Positions 18,590 to 28,406 are shown, counted from the stretch's first letter. The stretch: 64,000 bases of DNA from Desulfovibrio litoralis DSM 11393 (GCF_900143255.1 NZ_FRDI01000003.1:360641-424640); one strand, 5' to 3'. A program made the numbers and translations. Notes: generated by a model not told the origin, from the sequence alone.

Positions 18590-19843
18590 ATGAACAAACT
18601 ATTCAATCTTACCTTTCCGGAACGTCTACAAATTACTGAGCTAGACGATATTCAAACACTGCTCGTTCCTCTTAGAGGACACGACGTTTGCAAATATGTC
18701 AAAAAACGTAGCAGCGTTATGCAAGGTGCATTACTCGCAAGTCATCAGGACAACGATATACCTGATGTCCATGCACCCAAATCAGGGATAATAAAAGAAA
18801 TTACTCGTACCTATATCGAGATTGATTGTAGCAAGGAAGCACAAGCTACTGCCTTGGAAAATGCAAAAAAATTCATGGAAGAAGCTTTGGCAAAAGGAGA
18901 AGGGCAAGAAACGCTCAACTCTAACACAAACGCCAATATAGAAGCAAAACCCGTTAACCTGCTTGAACTTACCCCAAAAGACTTGATTGTTGCCTTAAAA
19001 AACTTGGGGATCTCAGCCAGACCTTTTACCAGACCATGCACAACTTTCATCTTAAACGGTTTAAACCCTGAACCCGGAATGTGTTATGCCGAAGAATTGT
19101 TGGCAACGCATGCGGCAACAATAAAAGCCGCTCTTCTATTAATTCAACGTTTATCTAACGCCGATAAATATATTCTGGCGTTACCCGAAGGCAACAAAAC
19201 CAATATCGAAGGTTTTACCAACCAATTTGTTAAAGCCGTATATCCAATTAGCTTGGCTCGCCCGTTGATTACAAAAATCACCGGAACAGAAAGCAGTAAA
19301 GACGTTACCATGGTACACCTTAACAGCGTCTTTAACCTTGGTCTTGTTGCACAAAGCGGACTGCCTTTAAACAAAACAATTATTAGTGTTCAAGGCAAAA
19401 ACTTCTTTACTTATATCGGAACTCCAGTCAGCACTTTATTGGAACAAGTCAACGCAGTACCTCAAGATAAAGATACTATCATCTTGGGCGGATTTATGCG
19501 CGGTTATCCTCTTTCAAGCACTCAAAGAGGAATAGATCAAAATGATTGTGCCATTATCCATGAAAAATACGGAACTGTTCCTCATCTTACAGATAACCCA
19601 TGTATTAACTGTGGACTTTGCGTCAATATTTGTCCAATGCGTTTACGCCCCAATATGTTGAGTCGCTACGCTGAGTTTGAACAATACAACAACTGCCACA
19701 AAGAATATATAGAACTTTGTATCGAATGTGGTCTTTGCGGTTATGTTTGTCCCGCCTGTCGCCCGATGCAACAGTATTTCAAGATAGCTAAACATCAGCT
19801 TGGCATTGTAAGCAGACAACATACAATCCAACAACCAGTGTAA
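18590..19843 (+). CDS. rnfC: Rnf complex subunit C
   Basis: 417 residues from the ATG at 18590, ten bases after the cytochrome stop; SD GAGGGA. RnfC is the peripheral subunit thought to carry FMN/NADH and two [4Fe-4S] clusters. The clusters are seen as CINCGLCVNICP (about residue 346) and CIECGLCGYVCP (about 385). It is a short form whose N-terminal half lacks an obvious Rossmann-like GxGxxG motif, so the electron partner may be the cytochrome rather than NADH; that part is inference. Confidence 0.92.
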   Translation: MNKLFNLTFPERLQITELDDIQTLLVPLRGHDVCKYVKKRSSVMQGALLASHQDNDIPDVHAPKSGIIKEITRTYIEIDCSKEAQATALENAKKFMEEALAKGEGQETLNSNTNANIEAKPVNLLELTPKDLIVALKNLGISARPFTRPCTTFILNGLNPEPGMCYAEELLATHAATIKAALLLIQRLSNADKYILALPEGNKTNIEGFTNQFVKAVYPISLARPLITKITGTESSKDVTMVHLNSVFNLGLVAQSGLPLNKTIISVQGKNFFTYIGTPVSTLLEQVNAVPQDKDTIILGGFMRGYPLSSTQRGIDQNDCAIIHEKYGTVPHLTDNPCINCGLCVNICPMRLRPNMLSRYAEFEQYNNCHKEYIELCIECGLCGYVCPACRPMQQYFKIAKHQLGIVSRQHTIQQPV

Positions 19844-19857
19844 GGCAGGAAAAAGTA

Positions 19858-20823
19858 ATGACCAGTAAAACAGAAAAAAACTTACTACCCATTTTTACAG
19901 TAGATACTCCACCATACGCTCACTTTGGCGGAAGTATTCAAAAAATGTCTCGCAATATGTTTATAGGGCTTATACCCGTCATTATTCTTTCGATAATGAC
20001 TTACGGGTTGCTCTCTTTACGAGTTATGATGTTGGCTATTGGAACAGCCGTTCTTACAGAAGCTCTTTGTTTGTATTTAGCAGATAGAGAAAACCGCATT
20101 TATGACGGAACAGCCATGGTTGCAGGTCTTTTATTTGCTTTATTGTTGCCGGCGGGAGCACCTTGGTGGCTCGTTATCATCGGAAGCTCTTTAAGTATTG
20201 CAATCGGGAAACAAGCTTTTGGCGGACTTGGAGCAAACCCGCTCTGTACACCACTAGTAGGTTGGGCAATTTTAACCATTTCTTGGCCAACTCAAATGGA
20301 TCCAAACGCAATGGTTTTAGGCTCTAACCTAATTGACCCGTTATTAAAATTAAAATATTTCGGAGTTCAAAGTTTACCCGAAGGAATTAATTCCGCATTA
20401 TTGCTTGGCGAACAACTCGGTGGACTCGGAACAGGCTTTATCGCCGCAATTACCTTAGGCGGAATATACCTTTTAATAACAAGAACAATTCGCCCCGAAG
20501 CAACTATCGCTTATTTTTTAGGCGTATTGATTAGCGGAGTGATTTTTTGGAAAATAGATCCAAATACTCATATTTCTCCCGAACTCTATTTTCTTACCGG
20601 AAGTACCGTGCTTATGGGCTTTTTCTTTATCACCGACCACGCCTCAAGCCCTGTGTCTTCAATCGGTTTGATTTTATTCGGTCTACTCGCCGGGATATTG
20701 ACCGTTCTTATGCGTATTTACGGTATTTATGCTGATGGTGCTCCTTTTGCGGTTTTATTGGCAAACCTTTGCACACCGCTTTTGGACATTATTCGCCCAC
20801 GCCCTTGGGGCAAAAGGAGCTAA
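19858..20823 (+). CDS. rnfD: Rnf complex subunit D
   Basis: 321 residues with about nine to ten membrane segments, homologous to NqrB. It forms part of the ion channel and normally carries a covalent FMN on Thr in a Dxx[ST]GA[ST] motif. Here the equivalent position seems to be EGINSAL (residues 175-181), where the acceptor is Leu181. GGLGANPLCTPLVGWA (about 122-137) and FFFITDHASSPVS (about 255-267) are conserved elements. It lies between rnfC and rnfG with short gaps. Confidence 0.92.
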   Translation: MTSKTEKNLLPIFTVDTPPYAHFGGSIQKMSRNMFIGLIPVIILSIMTYGLLSLRVMMLAIGTAVLTEALCLYLADRENRIYDGTAMVAGLLFALLLPAGAPWWLVIIGSSLSIAIGKQAFGGLGANPLCTPLVGWAILTISWPTQMDPNAMVLGSNLIDPLLKLKYFGVQSLPEGINSALLLGEQLGGLGTGFIAAITLGGIYLLITRTIRPEATIAYFLGVLISGVIFWKIDPNTHISPELYFLTGSTVLMGFFFITDHASSPVSSIGLILFGLLAGILTVLMRIYGIYADGAPFAVLLANLCTPLLDIIRPRPWGKRS

Positions 20824-20826
20824 ACG

Positions 20827-21405
20827 ATGCGAGAAATAATAAGCATGTTGGTGGTACTGTCTGCTATTTGTGGAGTTTCCGGTTTAACGCTTTCGTTTTT
20901 AAAACAAACCACAGCTCCGACAATTCGTGCTCAAGTTTTGAAATATATTCAAGGCCCTGCTATTACGAGCGTTTTTAGTCAAGCAGACAACAAACCCCTT
21001 GAAGAATATAAAGACTTTACCCTTAAAGACGGAAAAACCGTTGTTACCGTATTCCCTTATAAACAAAACAATAAGCTTATCGGGGTTGCCCTTGAAGCAA
21101 AAGGTGGCGGATATGGCGGAGATATAGGTGTTATTGTCGGATTTAATATCGAAAAAGATACCTTACTCGGAATTGGTATAACCGAACACAAAGAAACTCC
21201 GGGAATTGGTAGTGCCGTTGCATTACCCAAGTTTACCAACCAGTTTAAAGGAAAGGGACTTGATATTAACCTTAGCTCAAGGGGTGGCAAAATAGACGCT
21301 ATTTCCGGAGCAACCATATCGTCTACCGGTACAGTTACGGCAGTACAAAGTGCTGTTAATATTTATAAAGAACTTAAAGCCAATATTACCAGTCAGTGGC
21401 AATAA
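20827..21405 (+). CDS. rnfG: Rnf complex subunit G (flavoprotein)
   Basis: 192 residues: one N-terminal membrane helix (about 7-25) and a periplasmic FMN-binding domain. The flavinylation site DAISGAT (Thr163) is intact, the expected target of the ApbE encoded downstream. GITEHKETPGIG (about 117-128) is also typical. It starts three bases after rnfD. Confidence 0.94.
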   Translation: MREIISMLVVLSAICGVSGLTLSFLKQTTAPTIRAQVLKYIQGPAITSVFSQADNKPLEEYKDFTLKDGKTVVTVFPYKQNNKLIGVALEAKGGGYGGDIGVIVGFNIEKDTLLGIGITEHKETPGIGSAVALPKFTNQFKGKGLDINLSSRGGKIDAISGATISSTGTVTAVQSAVNIYKELKANITSQWQ

Positions 21406-21416
21406 AGAGGTAAGTT

Positions 21417-22139
21417 ATGGGATCAATCTGGAAAGAATTTTCAAAAGGTCTTTGGAAGGAAATTCCTCCCTTTCGCCTTGTTTTAGGTCTTTGTCCTACT
21501 CTTGCCGTTACCAAATCGGCATGGAACGGCTTTGGAATGGGTCTTGCGGTTATCTTTGTTTTGGTTTTATCAAACATGGTAATATCCTCAGTTCGCTCAA
21601 TTATTCCTAAAAAAGTCCGTATCGTTTGTTTTATTGCCCTTTCGGCTACCCTCGTTGTAGCCGTTGAGCTTTTAATGCAGGCATATACTTACACACTCTA
21701 TCAACAGCTCGGAATTTTCGTTCCGCTTATTGTTGTAAACTGTATTATTTTAGGGCGTGCCGAAGCTTTTGCCGCCAAAAACCCTGTCTTGCTCTCTGCG
21801 GCTGACGGCCTTGGAATAGGGATAGGCTATACCTTTGCCTTAACTTTTATTGGAGCAATCAGGGAAGTTTTAGGAACTGGCTCTTTAACTATTATAGGAA
21901 TGGTCAGAGACTTTTTGGGCTTTGCCGACCCTACAAAATATGACGTTTTATTTTCTAACTTTGAACCTTTCAGAATAATGGTAGAAGCCCCGGGTGCGTT
22001 TTTAGTATTAGGTATCGTGCTCGCTTGTATGAACTGGTATACCATGTGGTCTGCGAAAAAAGCAGGTCAAGATCAACTAGCTTTAGATCCTGCGGAATGT
22101 GGCGGTTGTAGCGGTTGCAGTGGTTGTTCCGATAAATAA
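21417..22139 (+). CDS. rnfE: Rnf complex subunit E with Cys-rich tail
   Basis: 240 residues with six membrane segments, homologous to NqrD and part of the RnfA/E pair that holds an intramembrane iron centre. LGLCPTLAVT and VNCIILGRAEAFA contain the cysteines expected to ligate it. The last 13 residues form an unusual tail, CGGCSGCSGCSDK, with four Cys in a CxxCxxCxxC array. It lies 11 bases after rnfG. Confidence 0.93.
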   Translation: MGSIWKEFSKGLWKEIPPFRLVLGLCPTLAVTKSAWNGFGMGLAVIFVLVLSNMVISSVRSIIPKKVRIVCFIALSATLVVAVELLMQAYTYTLYQQLGIFVPLIVVNCIILGRAEAFAAKNPVLLSAADGLGIGIGYTFALTFIGAIREVLGTGSLTIIGMVRDFLGFADPTKYDVLFSNFEPFRIMVEAPGAFLVLGIVLACMNWYTMWSAKKAGQDQLALDPAECGGCSGCSGCSDK

Positions 22140-22163
22140 AGAGCTTAGCGAAAGGAACTCATT

Positions 22164-22736
22164 ATGGAATATTTTCTTATGTTTATCGGAGCCGTGTTTG
22201 TAAACAACATCGTTTTGGCACAATTTTTGGGACAATGCCCTTATCTTGGTTGTTCTAAAGAAAAATCGGTTTCAATCGGAATGGGAAGTGCCGTTATCTT
22301 TGTTGCCGTTCTCGCAACAGGCTTGACTTGGGCGGCTCAAAAATATCTGCTTAACCCTATGGATCTTGGATATTTGCAAACTATTGTATTTATTTTGCTT
22401 ATTGCAGGACTTGTACAATTTGTTGAAATGTTCTTAAAAAAAGCGGCTCCTCCCTTATATAAAGCGTTGGGAATCTTTTTACCATTAATTACAACTAACT
22501 GTTGTGTGCTTGGTCTTGCGATTTTAGCCCAAAGAGAAGAGTTTGGTCTTCTCGAAGCCCTGTTTTATTCTTTCTCTGCCAGTCTTGGCTTTATGTTAGC
22601 CTTGGTTTTAATGGCGGGAATAAGAGAACGCTTAGCTGTATGTCATGTTCCCAGAGCATTAAAAGGAACTTCGATCAGCTTAATTATGGCAGGACTCATG
22701 TCCATGTGTTTTATGGCTTTTAAAGGCATGATCTAA
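22164..22736 (+). CDS. rnfA: Rnf complex subunit A
   Basis: 190 residues, six membrane segments, homologous to NqrE. VNNIVLAQFLGQCPYLGCSK near the N-terminus and ITTNCCVLGLAIL in the middle carry the Cys residues of the intramembrane iron site shared with RnfE. SD AAAGGAA lies upstream. It lies between rnfE and rnfB. Confidence 0.95.
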   Translation: MEYFLMFIGAVFVNNIVLAQFLGQCPYLGCSKEKSVSIGMGSAVIFVAVLATGLTWAAQKYLLNPMDLGYLQTIVFILLIAGLVQFVEMFLKKAAPPLYKALGIFLPLITTNCCVLGLAILAQREEFGLLEALFYSFSASLGFMLALVLMAGIRERLAVCHVPRALKGTSISLIMAGLMSMCFMAFKGMI

Positions 22737-22748
22737 TAAGGAGGCAAT

Positions 22749-23615
22749 ATGGTTATCGATTCTGTTTTAATGTTGGCAGGGTTGGGCTTTGCTTTAGCCG
22801 CCTTATTGGCTATAGCTTCCCGTCTTCTCTATGTTAAAGAAGACCCGCGTATCCAAGAAATAACTGAAGCTCTTCCCGGTGCCAACTGTGGTGGTTGCGG
22901 ATTTGCCGGCTGTGAATCTTATGCTATTGCCGTTTTAAACTCACCCGACGTTGGTGCTAACTTATGTGTAGTCGGTGGAGAGGACACAGCGAAACAAGTT
23001 GGACTGCTCGCCGGAAAAGCCGTAGAAGAAGGGGCTCAAAACGTATGTTTTCGCCGCTGTGCTCGTGAAGAAGGAAACGTACAACAACGCTTTGACTATA
23101 TCGGTGCCTCTACTTGTGCGAGTGCTGCTCTTATCGAGGGTGGACCTTATCGTTGTGGTTGGTCTTGTTTAGGGCTTGGCGACTGTGTAAGAGCTTGTCC
23201 TTTTGATGCTATTACCATAAAAAATAATATGGCAGAAATAAACGACGCCCTATGTTTAAGCTGTGGAGTTTGTGTCAAAACTTGCCCACGCTCTATCTTG
23301 CAAATTATACCACAACAAGCCAGAGTAATGTCTTATTGTGCCACAAGAGAAAAGCTTAAATTGGTTAGCGAAGTTTGCGAAGTTGGCTGTATTAACTGTT
23401 TAAGTTGTCTTAAAGCTTGTCCGGGCGGTGCTATAAAATATGAAAACTTGCGTATTGAGATTGATCACGCAAAATGTTTGGCATATGGCGAAAGTTGTAA
23501 TGAAGCCTGTGTTGCGGCCTGTTCAAGAAAGATTCTGCGTTCAAGAAACAAAGGCACAAAACAGCCAATAGTGTTACAACCGAAAGAACTCGTTGAAGAT
23601 TCCGTTAACGCATAA
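22749..23615 (+). CDS. rnfB: Rnf complex subunit B, polyferredoxin
   Basis: 288 residues. An N-terminal membrane helix (about 5-25) is followed by the Fe-S domain GANCGGCGFAGCESYA (about residues 45-60), then ferredoxin-type clusters CLGLGDCVRACP and CLSCGVCVKTCP. A C-terminal extension adds more Cys (CINCLSCLKACP and CNEACVAAC). It is the entry point for electrons from reduced ferredoxin. SD AGGAGG lies seven bases upstream of the ATG. Confidence 0.95.
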   Translation: MVIDSVLMLAGLGFALAALLAIASRLLYVKEDPRIQEITEALPGANCGGCGFAGCESYAIAVLNSPDVGANLCVVGGEDTAKQVGLLAGKAVEEGAQNVCFRRCAREEGNVQQRFDYIGASTCASAALIEGGPYRCGWSCLGLGDCVRACPFDAITIKNNMAEINDALCLSCGVCVKTCPRSILQIIPQQARVMSYCATREKLKLVSEVCEVGCINCLSCLKACPGGAIKYENLRIEIDHAKCLAYGESCNEACVAACSRKILRSRNKGTKQPIVLQPKELVEDSVNA

Positions 23616-23639
23616 CGCCAAAGATTTAAGGATATAATT

Positions 23640-24662
23640 ATGAACTATAAGTCTCTCACACGGCGTAATTTTTTAAAACAAGCCACAACGCTCGGTGCGT
23701 CTTTATTTGTATTAAGCCCGGCTCAACTTTTGGCAGACAGCCTGACTAAAAATCATATTAGCCAAGAAACCCGTCTATTAATGGGTACTATCGTTAATAT
23801 CACCGCCAAAAGTCAAAGCAAAATACAAGCAGAAACGGCTATTGGTCTTGCTTTTAATGAAATAGAACGCCTGATTGATATTTTTAATCGCCACTCTTCG
23901 AGTTCTGTAATCGGAACTTTAAATGCTCAAGGTAAGATTAAAGATATTCCAGTCGAGCTAAGTGAAGTATTAACAAATGCTCAAAAAATAACACTCAGTT
24001 CGAATGAAATGTTTAACCCGACTATAGAACCTTTATTGCGTTATTATGAAACGCATAAAACCAATAGTGCCAAGTTAAACGTCTCTAGCTCTGAAATAAA
24101 AGAATTAAGAGAACTCGCTGATCTTAACTCCGTAAAGATTAATGCAAGTGGTATTAGCTTTGCCAAACAAGGCATGGGTATTACGCTTGACGGAATAGCC
24201 AAAGGTTATATCACCGATATGGCTGCAAAGGTTTTGGAAAAAAACCAAGTCCATGACTATATGATTAACGCCGGTGGCGATATTAAAGTTAGTGGAACTA
24301 ATATTGATTCACAAAGCTGGAATATCGGAATAGCCAATCCCTATCAAAAAGGACAAAGCGTTGAAACAATTCGCCTGAACCAAGGTGCTATTGCAAGCTC
24401 AGGCGGTTCGGAAAACTTTTTTGATAGCTCTAAACAAAACAACCACTTGATCAATCCGTATACGGGAAAAAGCCCTAATATAGCTTCCGTATCCGTCGTT
24501 GCACCAAATACAATGTTGGCAGACGCTTTGGCAACAACCATTGCTCTTTTACCAACTTCAAGTGCAATCAAATTGATTAATCAAACCCCTAATACCGCAT
24601 GTCTTATTTTAGAGAACAGCGGTGAGCGTTTTACTTCGGCAACTTGGAATCAACTCGCCTAA
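23640..24662 (+). CDS. apbE: FAD:protein FMN transferase ApbE
   Basis: 340 residues with a twin-arginine signal (LTRRNFLKQA, about residues 6-15) followed by a hydrophobic stretch, so it is exported. ApbE attaches FMN to Thr residues of flavoproteins such as RnfG. Visible motifs are LMGTIVNI, GITLDGIAKGYITD (about 180-193, Mg/FAD site) and INAGGDIKVSG. It is the last gene of the rnf operon, followed by a clear terminator. Confidence 0.94.
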   Translation: MNYKSLTRRNFLKQATTLGASLFVLSPAQLLADSLTKNHISQETRLLMGTIVNITAKSQSKIQAETAIGLAFNEIERLIDIFNRHSSSSVIGTLNAQGKIKDIPVELSEVLTNAQKITLSSNEMFNPTIEPLLRYYETHKTNSAKLNVSSSEIKELRELADLNSVKINASGISFAKQGMGITLDGIAKGYITDMAAKVLEKNQVHDYMINAGGDIKVSGTNIDSQSWNIGIANPYQKGQSVETIRLNQGAIASSGGSENFFDSSKQNNHLINPYTGKSPNIASVSVVAPNTMLADALATTIALLPTSSAIKLINQTPNTACLILENSGERFTSATWNQLA

Positions 24663-24696
24663 AAACTAAGTAAAAGCTTTTTTTCAATATCCTGTT

Positions 24697-24733
24697 AAAG
24701 CTTGAGAGTGCTTGCCACCCTCAAGCTTTTTCT
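24697..24733 (+). terminator. terminator of the rnf-apbE operon
   Basis: Perfect 10-bp stem AAAGCTTGAG/CTCAAGCTTT (24697-24706 with 24720-24729) ending in a T-rich run. It separates the rnf operon from the kinase-trp genes. Confidence 0.88.
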
Positions 24734-24783
24734 TTATGATAACAATCATTAACCAATTACAATATCAATGCTACTGATGTTCC

Positions 24784-25683
24784 ATGCAAAATCTTACCTC
24801 AAATATAACGCTATTATACAGCTTGTTGTTTTTTCTCGCCTTTCTTGTGGGAATCTCTTGGCTTGTGCTTTTATTATTCACAAATAAACTCAAAAAACTT
24901 ACAAACAGTCTCAGCCAAAAAGAAGAACTCATAAAAAAACTTGAAGCTCAACTTTTAGAATGCTCAAAACTGGCAAGCCTCGGGCAACATAGTGCCGAAC
25001 TTGCCCACGATATAAATAATCCTCTAACTATTATTAAAGAACGAGCAGGTTTAATTAAAGATATTTTAAATGATGAAAATCAAAACAATATCAATGAGTA
25101 TGATCAAATAAAAGATAATGCGAGCAAAATAGAACAAAGCGTTGATAGGGCCTCAAAAATTTTACTACGAACCTTAAATTTTGCACGCAATAAAAATATT
25201 CGCAACACAAATACAAACTTACAAGCATTAATTATTGAGATCATTTCATTTTTAGAAAAGAAAATCAAAACGAAACAGATTGAAATACAAACTCATTTTG
25301 AACCTGATCTATATTTCAACGAACTTGATGCAAACAAAACCGAGCAAATAATTTTTAATATTCTTGATAATGCTTTAGACGCTGTTGAGGAAAAAGGTAT
25401 TATAAAGATTGAAACAAGCCATAATTCAGAATCTTACATAATCCAAATTATTGATAACGGAAACGGAATCAGCGAAGAAAATTTAAAACTGATTTTTACT
25501 CCATTTTTTTCCACCAAAAATTCAGCAGTTAAACAAGATGGCGGAACAGGTCTCGGTCTTTTTATTGCGAACGCTTTAACAACTGAACTTGGCGGAACAT
25601 TAAAAGCTGAAAACAACCTCGACGGCGGGGCTCGGTTTAGTATATTTTTACCAAAAATTTCAAACACTAATGAAAAACTATAA
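24784..25683 (+). CDS. sensor histidine kinase (orphan)
   Basis: 299 residues. One membrane helix (about 9-33) with almost no periplasmic part is followed by a coiled linker (35-62) and a HisKA domain with phospho-acceptor His75 in AELAHDINNPL. The ATPase domain is complete: NILDNALDA (N box), DNGNGI (G1), FTPFFSTK (F box) and GGTGLGLFI (G2). No response regulator is adjacent. Its TAA overlaps the trpF ATG (TAATG), so it is translationally coupled to trp genes, an odd pairing. The signal is unknown. Confidence 0.93.
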   Translation: MQNLTSNITLLYSLLFFLAFLVGISWLVLLLFTNKLKKLTNSLSQKEELIKKLEAQLLECSKLASLGQHSAELAHDINNPLTIIKERAGLIKDILNDENQNNINEYDQIKDNASKIEQSVDRASKILLRTLNFARNKNIRNTNTNLQALIIEIISFLEKKIKTKQIEIQTHFEPDLYFNELDANKTEQIIFNILDNALDAVEEKGIIKIETSHNSESYIIQIIDNGNGISEENLKLIFTPFFSTKNSAVKQDGGTGLGLFIANALTTELGGTLKAENNLDGGARFSIFLPKISNTNEKL

Positions 25684-26357
25684 TGTCAACAACTCTAAAA
25701 CTTAAAGTTTGTGGTTTAACACGCCCCGAAGATATACAAACCTGTTGCGAACAAGGAATTGATTTTACAGGTCTGATTTTTGCTTCTAAAAGCCCTCGAA
25801 AATTGACACTTGAACAAGCTCAAAGCTTATTGGAACAAAGCGTTCAAGCTTTCAAGACCTATAAAACAAAAAAAGTCGGCGTTTTTGTCAAACAGCCTAT
25901 TGATGAAGTCAGGGAAATTGCAACAACGCTCAATTTAGACTATATTCAACTCCACGGCGACGAAGACGAAGCCTTTTGCAATCATTTTAAGCCTGAAAAA
26001 ATTATTAAAGTCGTTTGGGCTGACAAAATTGCGGAAAAGTGTAAAGATAAAAACGAATTTCAAACAAAATTTGAAGCGGAACTAAAACGCTTTTCTTCTT
26101 ATTGTGCATATTTTTTGTGTGATGCGGGAAAATCAGGCGGAGGTAGCGGAGAATGCCTCAACTGGCTTAACTTAAGCACAATAAAGTTTCCAAAACCTTG
26201 GTTTTTAGCTGGTGGTTTAAATTTAAACAATGCCTCGCAAGCATTCAATGAAGCCAAGCCTAACGTCTTAGACTTTAACTCAGGCTTGGAACTTAGCCCG
26301 GGTATAAAAGATTGCAATAAAATTATTCAATTAAATCAGTGGCGAAGCCAAATATAA
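25683..26357 (+). CDS. trpF: phosphoribosylanthranilate isomerase
   Basis: 224 residues, a TIM barrel. It converts N-(5-phosphoribosyl)anthranilate to CdRP, the third step of tryptophan synthesis. The catalytic Cys is in KLKVCGLTRPED (residues 6-17), the active-site Asp in the DAGKSGGGSGE loop, and WFLAGGLNLNNA is the phosphate-binding end. Slightly longer than average (about 205). trpE, trpG, trpD and trpC are absent nearby. Confidence 0.94.
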   Translation: MSTTLKLKVCGLTRPEDIQTCCEQGIDFTGLIFASKSPRKLTLEQAQSLLEQSVQAFKTYKTKKVGVFVKQPIDEVREIATTLNLDYIQLHGDEDEAFCNHFKPEKIIKVVWADKIAEKCKDKNEFQTKFEAELKRFSSYCAYFLCDAGKSGGGSGECLNWLNLSTIKFPKPWFLAGGLNLNNASQAFNEAKPNVLDFNSGLELSPGIKDCNKIIQLNQWRSQI

Positions 26358-26388
26358 GAATAAAGAATAAAATTAAAGGAATATATTT

Positions 26389-27567
26389 ATGAAAAAAGGT
26401 TATTTTGGTAATTTTGGCGGACAATTTGTACCGGAATTACTTATGCCCCCGCTCTTAGAACTTGAAGAAGCCTGCAAAACCATTCTGCCGAGTACAAAGT
26501 TTAAAAAAGAACTGCAAGACCTCTTAACAAATTTCGCAGGACGTAAAACACCTTTAACTCACTGCCAAAATTTATCAACCGAATTGGGGATTTCCCTTTG
26601 GCTTAAACGAGAAGACCTCTTGCATACGGGGGCTCATAAAGTCAATAATACCCTTGGGCAAGCCCTACTCACAAAATATATGGGAAAAACCCACATGGTC
26701 GCCGAAACCGGAGCAGGACAACACGGCGTAGCAACAGCCGCAGCCGCCGCTCGTTTAGGTTTAAAATGTACAATTTTTATGGGAGCTGTGGATATTGAAC
26801 GCCAAGCTCCAAATGTTATGCGAATGAAATTATTAGGGGCTAAAGTTGTGCCTGCTACTAGCGGAACGCAAACTCTAAAAGACGCTATTAACGAAGCTTT
26901 ACGCTTTTGGATAGCCGAACAAGAAACAACACATTATTGTTTTGGAACAGCCGCCGGCCCTCACCCTTTTCCTACTCTGGTGAGAGATTTACAGTCCGTT
27001 ATTGGCGAAGAAACCAAAGAGCAAGCCCTTGCTCAAATAGGTTCTTTACCTGATATAATCTTAGCCTGTGTGGGCGGTGGTTCTAACGCTATTGGTATGT
27101 TTTACCCTTTTGCTTATAGCGATGACTGCAAAAATGTACGCCTTATTGGTATTGAAGCCGCCGGAACAGGCGAACCTAACTGTTACCACTCCGCTCCGCT
27201 TAACCTAGGCCGCCCCGGTGTTTTGCACGGTCAACACAGTATGCTCATTCAAGACGCTGACGGACAAATTTTGCCTTCGCATTCCATTTCGGCGGGTTTA
27301 GATTATCCCGGTGTTGGACCTGAACATGCTTTTTTACACGACAATAAACGTGTGGAATATCATATGATTAATGACAGCAAAGCCCTAAACGCCCTTAAAA
27401 CCTTAAGTTTAAAAGAAGGCATTATCCCCGCTCTTGAATCTTCTCATGCCCTCGCTTGGATCTTGGAAAACGCTCATACTCTCGCTAAAGACACAAAAGT
27501 TGTAGTAAATTTATCAGGGCGTGGCGATAAAGATATGGGCATTATTACACAACATATCAATCTTTAA
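26389..27567 (+). CDS. trpB: tryptophan synthase beta chain
   Basis: 392 residues. It condenses indole with serine using PLP. It is the TrpB1 form that pairs with Trp[16 protein letters not shown] start, the PLP lysine in [14 protein letters not shown] (Lys of HKVN), [10 protein letters not shown], and [12 protein letters not shown] for phosphate binding. SD AAAGGAA lies upstream. It lies 31 bases after trpF. Confidence 0.97.
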   Translation: MKKGYFGNFGGQFVPELLMPPLLELEEACKTILPSTKFKKELQDLLTNFAGRKTPLTHCQNLSTELGISLWLKREDLLHTGAHKVNNTLGQALLTKYMGKTHMVAETGAGQHGVATAAAAARLGLKCTIFMGAVDIERQAPNVMRMKLLGAKVVPATSGTQTLKDAINEALRFWIAEQETTHYCFGTAAGPHPFPTLVRDLQSVIGEETKEQALAQIGSLPDIILACVGGGSNAIGMFYPFAYSDDCKNVRLIGIEAAGTGEPNCYHSAPLNLGRPGVLHGQHSMLIQDADGQILPSHSISAGLDYPGVGPEHAFLHDNKRVEYHMINDSKALNALKTLSLKEGIIPALESSHALAWILENAHTLAKDTKVVVNLSGRGDKDMGIITQHINL

Positions 27568-27632
27568 TTTTTTTAATTTTTTATAAATTACTACCAATTT
27601 ATTTAAACATCTTGGAATATACGAGAAAAATC

Positions 27633-28406
27633 ATGCATAAATTACAAGAACGCATAGAAAAAGCCAACGCTCAAAAACGCTTAGCTTTAATTCCATTTAT
27701 TACAGCCGGTTACCCTAAAAAAGAAAATTTTCTGGGTTTATTAAAAGAACTCGACCAAAACGGAGCGGATATTATTGAAATTGGCGTACCGTTTTCCGAC
27801 CCAGTCGCTGATGGTCCGGTGGTAGAAGCCGCTTCTGTGCTTGCTTTAGAAAACGGAGTTACTTTAAACTGGATTTTACAAACCCTTATTGAAAATACAT
27901 ATTCTTTTAAAGCTGGGCTTGTTTTAATGGGCTATTATAATCCATTTTTACAATATGGGTTGGAAAAGCTCGCCATTGACGCTAAAAAAGCAGGGATAGA
28001 AGGTTTTATTATTCCCGACCTACCTTTTGAAGAAGCAGAGAACCTAAGAGATATTTTAAAAAAAGCGGGTATCGCCCTGATTGCTTTGGTTGGAACAAAC
28101 ACCAGCGAAGACAGAATGCGTATGTATGCTAAAAATTCAGAAGGTTATGTTTATGTGGTTTCTGTATTGGGAACAACAGGTGAGCGTAAAACGTTTAACA
28201 CAAAGGTAGAAGAAACTCTCGCCCGAGCTAAAAAAGTCTTTTATGAAGAACAAAACATTCCCATAACTCTTGGGTTTGGAATTAGCAAACCCGAACAAAT
28301 TAAAGAGCTTAAAAATATACCGCATGGTATTATTTTTGGTAGTGCTTTATTAAAAGACATAGAAAAAACAGGTAGCACCATAAACTTTATGAAAAATTGG
28401 CAATAA
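27633..28406 (+). CDS. trpA: tryptophan synthase alpha chain
   Basis: 257 residues from the ATG at 27633; a TTG seven codons upstream (27612) is also open but neither has a strong SD. TrpA splits indole-3-glycerol phosphate and passes indole to TrpB. The catalytic Glu is in DIIEIGVPFSDPVADGPV and the catalytic Asp is in FIIPDLPFEEAE. FGFGISKPEQ-like phosphate loop (TLGFGISKPEQI) is present. It is the last gene before a terminator. Confidence 0.95.
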   Translation: MHKLQERIEKANAQKRLALIPFITAGYPKKENFLGLLKELDQNGADIIEIGVPFSDPVADGPVVEAASVLALENGVTLNWILQTLIENTYSFKAGLVLMGYYNPFLQYGLEKLAIDAKKAGIEGFIIPDLPFEEAENLRDILKKAGIALIALVGTNTSEDRMRMYAKNSEGYVYVVSVLGTTGERKTFNTKVEETLARAKKVFYEEQNIPITLGFGISKPEQIKELKNIPHGIIFGSALLKDIEKTGSTINFMKNWQ

